Shown here one piece after another: positions 34,621 through 38,124 of a DNA stretch of 38,124 nucleotides (positions are counted from its first letter, which is position 1; every line of letters begins with the position of its first letter). The notes beneath the pieces were generated by a model. The model made no database searches. It saw only the letters and a program-made list of their open reading frames with translations, and was not told the origin of the DNA. The DNA comes from Dyadobacter frigoris (GTDB taxonomy: Bacteria; Bacteroidota; Bacteroidia; Cytophagales; Spirosomataceae): NCBI RefSeq assembly GCF_005280585.1, contig NZ_SZVO01000029.1, positions 1 to 38,124 on the forward strand, read 5' to 3'. Position numbers and translations under genes: made by a program.

Positions 34621-34906
34621 TGGGTCTGATTAAGGGTTAATGGGCCGGGGCACTTTAATATTTTAAGGAGTAATTGTTTTTGTATTTGATAAAGGTACCG
34701 GAAAACCTCAAATGGAACAAAGCGAAGACTAAGTAATAACCTGTGCTATGTAAGTTATTTTAATACAAATTCTTCCAACACTTGCAGGCTCTTTATTTTT
34801 TGTATCATTTCAGACAAATTATCGGGCATTAAGGAATCAGTTTCGATACAAACATGGTTTTAAAACTTAACTTTACACCCTAAGATTAATGTTTTAAAAG
34901 ATTATA
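34621..34906 (-). other. region before hsdM holding a coding-like remnant
   Basis: Within this gene-free stretch the minus strand from about 34860 to 34755 reads HVCIETDSLMPDNLSE then MIQKIKSLQVLEEFVLK and a stop. This is a well-formed amphipathic helix pattern rather than random AT-rich translation, but there is no start and a stop lies just before it. It looks like the last 35 or so residues of a lost gene at the edge of the restriction-modification island. Family not recognised. The rightward promoter of hsdM should also lie here. Confidence 0.25.
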
Positions 34907-36517
34907 ATGGCCAAAACAACGAAGACAGAACAGGAAGAACCACTGGTAAAAACACTTTGGAAAGCAGCAGACAAACTCCGCAAAAATATGGACGCCGCTG
35001 AATACAAACATGTTGCTCTGGGTTTGATTTTTCTGAAATACATATCAGATGCTTTTGAAGAGCAATACAAAAAATTGGTTGGCCAAAAAGATGAAGGGGC
35101 GGATCCGGAAGATAAAAATGAATATCTGGCAGAAAAGGTATTTTTTGTTCCTGTTTTGGCACGCTGGAATTACATACAAGGCAGAGCAACACAACCAACT
35201 ATTGGAAAAGATATTGACGATGCCATGGATGCCGTTGAGAAAGACAATCCTTCTTTGCGTGGTGTTTTACCAAAAGTATATGCACAGGAGAAACTGGATA
35301 AGGTTAGCCTGGGGGGATTGGTTAATCTCATTGGCTCCGCAACCCTGGGAACGAAGGAAGCCCAGAGTAAAGATGTATTAGGGCAAGTGTTCGAGTTTTT
35401 TCTGGGTGAATTTGCATTGGCAGAGGGTAAGAAAGGCGGCCAGTTTTATACGCCTCAAAGCGTTGTAAAATTATTGGTCGAAATGCTTGAACCTTATGAA
35501 GGCCGGGTATTTGATCCATGCTGCGGTAGTGGCGGCATGTTTGTCCAAAGCGAAAAGTTTATCAAATCACATCAGGATCATTATCGTACGGGCAAACCCT
35601 CACGATTGCCCGAAAACGTAACGGACCGAATTTCCATATACGGGCAGGAAAGCAACCAGACAACATGGCGTTTGGCTAAAATGAATTTATCTATCCGTGG
35701 CATTGATAGCAGCAATGTAAAATGGAATAACGAAGGTTCATTTTTGAATGATGCGCACAAAGACCTGAAAGCAGATTATATAATTGCCAACCCGCCTTTC
35801 AATGACAGTGACTGGAGTGGCGAACTTTTACGTGATGATGCAAGATGGAAAGTACTGGGTGAAAAATTGACACCGCCAACAGGAAATGCCAACTATGCCT
35901 GGATACAACATTTCTTATACCATCTGGCACCAACAGGCCAAGCCGGTTTTGTATTATCCAAAGGTTCGCTGACTACCAATACAACCGGAGAAGGCGATAT
36001 CCGAAAAGCTTTAATTGAAAACGGATTGGTGGATTGTATTGTAAACCTGCCGACCAAGTTATTTTTAAATACACAAATTCCTGCTTGTTTGTGGTTTCTG
36101 TCACGTAACCGTAAGGGCAATGGCTCGGCATTACATCTCAGAAACAGAGAAAACGAAATTTTGTTTATTGATGCCCGCAATATGGGCTTTTTGATAAACC
36201 GCAAAAACCGTGATTTAAGTGATGACGATATTGCGCTGATAACAGGCACTTATCACAACTGGCGAAACGAGGATGGTGACTATGCAGATGTGGCTGGTTT
36301 TTGCAAAGTGGCTACAATTGAAGAAGTTGCAAAACTAAATTATGTTTTAACGCCTGGCAGATATGTTGGGCTGGCCGACGAAGAAGATGATTTTAATTTT
36401 GTAGAACGTTTTACTTCTCTAAAAGCAGAACTGGAACAGCAAATGGCCGAAGAGACCGATTTGAACAAAAAAATAATGGAAAGCTTGTCAAGAATAAAAT
36501 TACCTGCAAATGGCTAA
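34907..36517 (+). CDS. hsdM: type I restriction-modification DNA methyltransferase subunit
   Basis: A 536-residue N6-adenine methyltransferase subunit of a type I system. The N-terminal HsdM helical domain has LWKAADKLRKNMDAAEYKHV and LGLIFLKYISDAFEE. The SAM-binding motif is FDPCCGSGGMF (about 202-212), preceded by KGGQFYTPQSVVKLLVEML. The catalytic motif is NPPF at 295-298 (IIANPPFNDSDW). The C-terminal part has NYAWIQHFLYHLAP, GFVLSKGSL and VDCIVNLPTKLF. With HsdS it methylates adenine in a split target site, and HsdR would be needed for cleavage but is not in the window. It overlaps the next gene by eight bases, giving tight translational coupling to a HEPN protein. Confidence 0.96.
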   Translation: MAKTTKTEQEEPLVKTLWKAADKLRKNMDAAEYKHVALGLIFLKYISDAFEEQYKKLVGQKDEGADPEDKNEYLAEKVFFVPVLARWNYIQGRATQPTIGKDIDDAMDAVEKDNPSLRGVLPKVYAQEKLDKVSLGGLVNLIGSATLGTKEAQSKDVLGQVFEFFLGEFALAEGKKGGQFYTPQSVVKLLVEMLEPYEGRVFDPCCGSGGMFVQSEKFIKSHQDHYRTGKPSRLPENVTDRISIYGQESNQTTWRLAKMNLSIRGIDSSNVKWNNEGSFLNDAHKDLKADYIIANPPFNDSDWSGELLRDDARWKVLGEKLTPPTGNANYAWIQHFLYHLAPTGQAGFVLSKGSLTTNTTGEGDIRKALIENGLVDCIVNLPTKLFLNTQIPACLWFLSRNRKGNGSALHLRNRENEILFIDARNMGFLINRKNRDLSDDDIALITGTYHNWRNEDGDYADVAGFCKVATIEEVAKLNYVLTPGRYVGLADEEDDFNFVERFTSLKAELEQQMAEETDLNKKIMESLSRIKLPANG

Positions 36518-36941
36518 TGAAGATATACGCTGGATACAGCGGTTTAGCAATTATCGCAAGGCGTTGGCCAGACTGAGTTTTGCTGTTAACCTCACGCAGG
36601 AAAGGGAATTAAGTCGATTGGAAGAGCAGGGATTAATCCAAGCTTTCGAATTTACTTTTGATATGGCCTGGAAGTCTATCCTGGATTTTATTGTGGAAAG
36701 AAGATATACCGGTGATCGGGATAAACCTATTAGAATAATTGTTGATGCGGCTGAGAGAAATTTGATAAACGAAAAGGATTGGAGAGCTATGTACAAAAGC
36801 AGGAATAAAACGTCGCACACTTATGACGAAGAAATTGCCGAAGACGTATTGAAGGATATTTTAAGAACACATTTTGGTTTGTTAATCCAATTAGAAACCC
36901 GTTTGCAGTTAGAAAAAATAAACCAGGAGAAGAACGGATGA
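36510..36941 (+). CDS. HI0074/HepT-like HEPN protein (nucleotidyltransferase substrate-binding family)
   Basis: A 143-residue all-helical protein of the HI0074 family (PF08780), related to HepT toxins. It has RWIQRFSNYRKALARL, the QAFEFTFDMAWKSILDF helix and, near the end, RNKTSHTY, which fits the HEPN ribonuclease motif Rx4HxY exactly (R98, H103, Y105). In HepT/MntA pairs the HEPN protein is an RNase toxin, and the nucleotidyltransferase adds AMP to the tyrosine of this motif to silence it. The gene overlaps hsdM by eight bases and the next gene by four (ATGA). All active-site residues are present, so activity is plausible but unproven. Confidence 0.9.
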   Translation: MANEDIRWIQRFSNYRKALARLSFAVNLTQERELSRLEEQGLIQAFEFTFDMAWKSILDFIVERRYTGDRDKPIRIIVDAAERNLINEKDWRAMYKSRNKTSHTYDEEIAEDVLKDILRTHFGLLIQLETRLQLEKINQEKNG

Positions 36942-37846
36942 GATTTGGATTAGGGGAAGATACGATTGAAAAAATCATTTCTGTTTTTGAGCAAAACTCA
37001 AAAGTAGACAAAGCTTATATTTTTGGAAGCCGGGCAAAAGGTAATTACCGTCCCGACAGTGATATCGATATTGCCATAAAAGGACAAGATTTAACACATA
37101 GTGATTTGATAAATTTAAGTGTAAAATTAGAAGATCATAATATAGGATTATCTATTGATCTTCTAAATTATGTTTCGTTAAATGAACCTGCACTGAAAGA
37201 ACATATTGACAGGGTTGGTGTTGAGATTTATGGTCGGTGGAAGGAATATCGGTTCTCTGATTTTGTCCTAATTAATCCAACCGTTAGCTTGAAAGGTGGT
37301 GTAGAATATTCTTTTGTTGAAATGAAAGATCTAAAAGATGGAAATAGATCCTGTTTTCCTTCTGGAAAAAGAAAAACCTCTAGTGGTGCTAGATTTCAAG
37401 ACAAGGATACTTTATTCGCCAGAATTACCCCCTGTCTAGAAAACGGGAAAATATGTCAAGTAAGAGGCTTAGAAAATGATATAGGATTTGGTTCAACAGA
37501 ATTTTTCGTATTCAGGGGAAAGGAGAATATTTCTGATAATGATTTTGTTTTTTACTTATCAAGGTGGAGTGAGGTTAGAGATTTTGCAGAAAATAATTTT
37601 GAAGGAACATCAGGTCGTCAAAGGGTTCCTAAGAGTTGTTTCGAAAATTTAAAATTGGAGTTACCCCCAATAATAGAACAAAGAGTAATTGCCTCTATTT
37701 TAACTAATTTAGATAATAAAATCGACCTCTTAAATCGCCAAAACAAAACATTGGAACAATTGGCTGAAACGCTTTTTAGGCAATGGTTTGTGGAAGAAGC
37801 AAAGGAGAGTTGGGAGGAAAAGAAACTAGGAGTGTGTCGCTCTTAG
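36938..37846 (+). CDS. MntA-like nucleotidyltransferase fused to a truncated HsdS specificity subunit
   Basis: A 302-residue two-part protein. Residues 1-100 are a minimal nucleotidyltransferase: the motif GSx10DxD is exact (G30, S31, D42, D44) with a third acidic residue at D74, and ends in VGVEIYGR. From W101 the chain runs directly into a type I specificity subunit: WKEYRFSDFVLINP, EYSFVEMKDLKDG, DTLFARITPCLENGK, GSTEFFVFR, GTSGRQRVPKSCF and the central helix ILTNLDNKIDLLNRQNKTLEQ. No in-frame start exists at the border, so the HsdS part can only be made as a fusion. The second target-recognition domain should begin at WEEKKLG, but it is replaced by VCRS and a stop where an IS element begins. 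Half an HsdS can sometimes work as a dimer. Confidence 0.85.
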   Translation: MRFGLGEDTIEKIISVFEQNSKVDKAYIFGSRAKGNYRPDSDIDIAIKGQDLTHSDLINLSVKLEDHNIGLSIDLLNYVSLNEPALKEHIDRVGVEIYGRWKEYRFSDFVLINPTVSLKGGVEYSFVEMKDLKDGNRSCFPSGKRKTSSGARFQDKDTLFARITPCLENGKICQVRGLENDIGFGSTEFFVFRGKENISDNDFVFYLSRWSEVRDFAENNFEGTSGRQRVPKSCFENLKLELPPIIEQRVIASILTNLDNKIDLLNRQNKTLEQLAETLFRQWFVEEAKESWEEKKLGVCRS

Positions 37847-38124
37847 CTCTCTTATTGTCTTTAATTTTTGGATTCGGGTTTAAGACTTCATTTGCTGAAT
37901 TATTTTACGTTAGTAGCTTCTCTATGAAGTCATTGACATCTTAAACATGCGTTTTATATTGTAAGCTAAGCACACCAAGCTCCATTCGTTGTCTGTTTCA
38001 AATATTCCTCTTAATGAAAATTGCCGGAACCTTAAAACGCTTTTGATGATGCCGAAAACGGGTTCAACAGTTTGCTTTCGCTTTTTATAAATGGCTTCAT
38101 ATTGAGGGATTTTCAAGCGCATCC
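37830..38124. mobile_element. end of an IS1182-like insertion sequence, partial at window edge
   Basis: The HsdS homology breaks off at about 37830 (after KKLG), and the sequence beyond belongs to a transposase gene on the minus strand plus about 75-90 non-coding bases, GTGTGTCGCTCTTAGC onward, which are the likely terminal part with the inverted repeat. The exact end and target duplication cannot be fixed because the other end lies outside the window. Confidence 0.75.
37922..38124 (-). CDS. C-terminal part of an IS1182-family DDE transposase (partial)
   Basis: The last 66 residues of a transposase, running off the right edge. KKRKQTVEPVFGIIKSVL then FRQFSLRGIF and NEWSLVCLAYNIKRMF is the typical end of IS1182-type DDE transposases (RRKQTVEPVFG...FRRFLLRG...W.LVCLAHNL). 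The catalytic glutamate of the DDE set is normally the E of VEPVFG. The reading is open to the window edge, so the ATG at 38122 is internal. It points back toward hsdS, and its insertion truncated that gene. Confidence 0.85.
   Translation of the reverse strand, partial: MRLKIPQYEAIYKKRKQTVEPVFGIIKSVLRFRQFSLRGIFETDNEWSLVCLAYNIKRMFKMSMTS

Noticed and set aside
1..38124. CRISPR array or rRNA genes
   Set aside because: No regularly spaced direct repeats and no rRNA-like sequence were seen anywhere in the window.

Overview
The window looks like a chromosomal segment of a Bacteroidota bacterium, most likely order Cytophagales and possibly a Dyadobacter relative. The basis is two SusC/SusD pairs, a FecI/FecR-type regulatory pair feeding a SusC with an STN domain, many lipoproteins with Bacteroidota-style leaders, AT-rich intergenic DNA and a lack of strong Shine-Dalgarno sites. 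The genus is an inference from protein flavour; there is no rRNA here to test it.

Layout. Positions 1-2,460 are a decay zone: a small membrane ORF, the C-terminal stump of an outer-membrane beta-barrel protein, an exported Nif3-like protein and a Gfo/Idh/MocA oxidoreductase reduced to fragments. Positions 2,586-7,730 hold housekeeping and stress genes: an MscS channel, a YpfJ-type zinc metallopeptidase, an NTF2-like and a DUF6265-like secreted protein, and an ECF42-type sigma factor with its YciI/DGPF partner. At 7,973 a tRNA-Ser(GGA) is followed by the N-terminal stump of a tyrosine integrase, which suggests an old island insertion site. Positions 8,625-15,481 form an ECF sigma / FecR / SusC(STN) / SusD locus, the usual trans-envelope sensing arrangement. 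An exported aldo/keto reductase and a zinc alcohol dehydrogenase follow.

Positions 18,387-25,635 (all minus strand) are the most interesting block. It has three MbnP-family lipoproteins, two MauG/cytochrome-c-peroxidase-like diheme proteins, an outer-membrane protein whose mature N-terminus is CDACGC, a monoheme cytochrome c, and two small membrane proteins that share three cysteines at identical positions. In methanotrophs the MauG-like MbnH oxidises a tryptophan of MbnP to kynurenine to make a copper site. This block looks like an expanded Bacteroidota version of that system with extra uncharacterised parts. One diheme gene carries a frameshift in its leader.

Positions 26,225-33,837 are a second SusC/SusD pair, followed by a Cys-type sulfatase (one-base frameshift) and a YeiH-family putative sulfate exporter: a small sulfated-glycan locus. 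An HD-domain nucleotidase-like gene follows. Positions 34,907-37,846 are a type I restriction-modification operon (hsdM) in which a HepT/HI0074-like HEPN protein and a MntA-like nucleotidyltransferase lie between M and S, with the nucleotidyltransferase fused in frame to HsdS. The HsdS half is cut off by an IS1182-like element that runs off the right edge. No hsdR is visible in the window. No CRISPR array or rRNA was seen.
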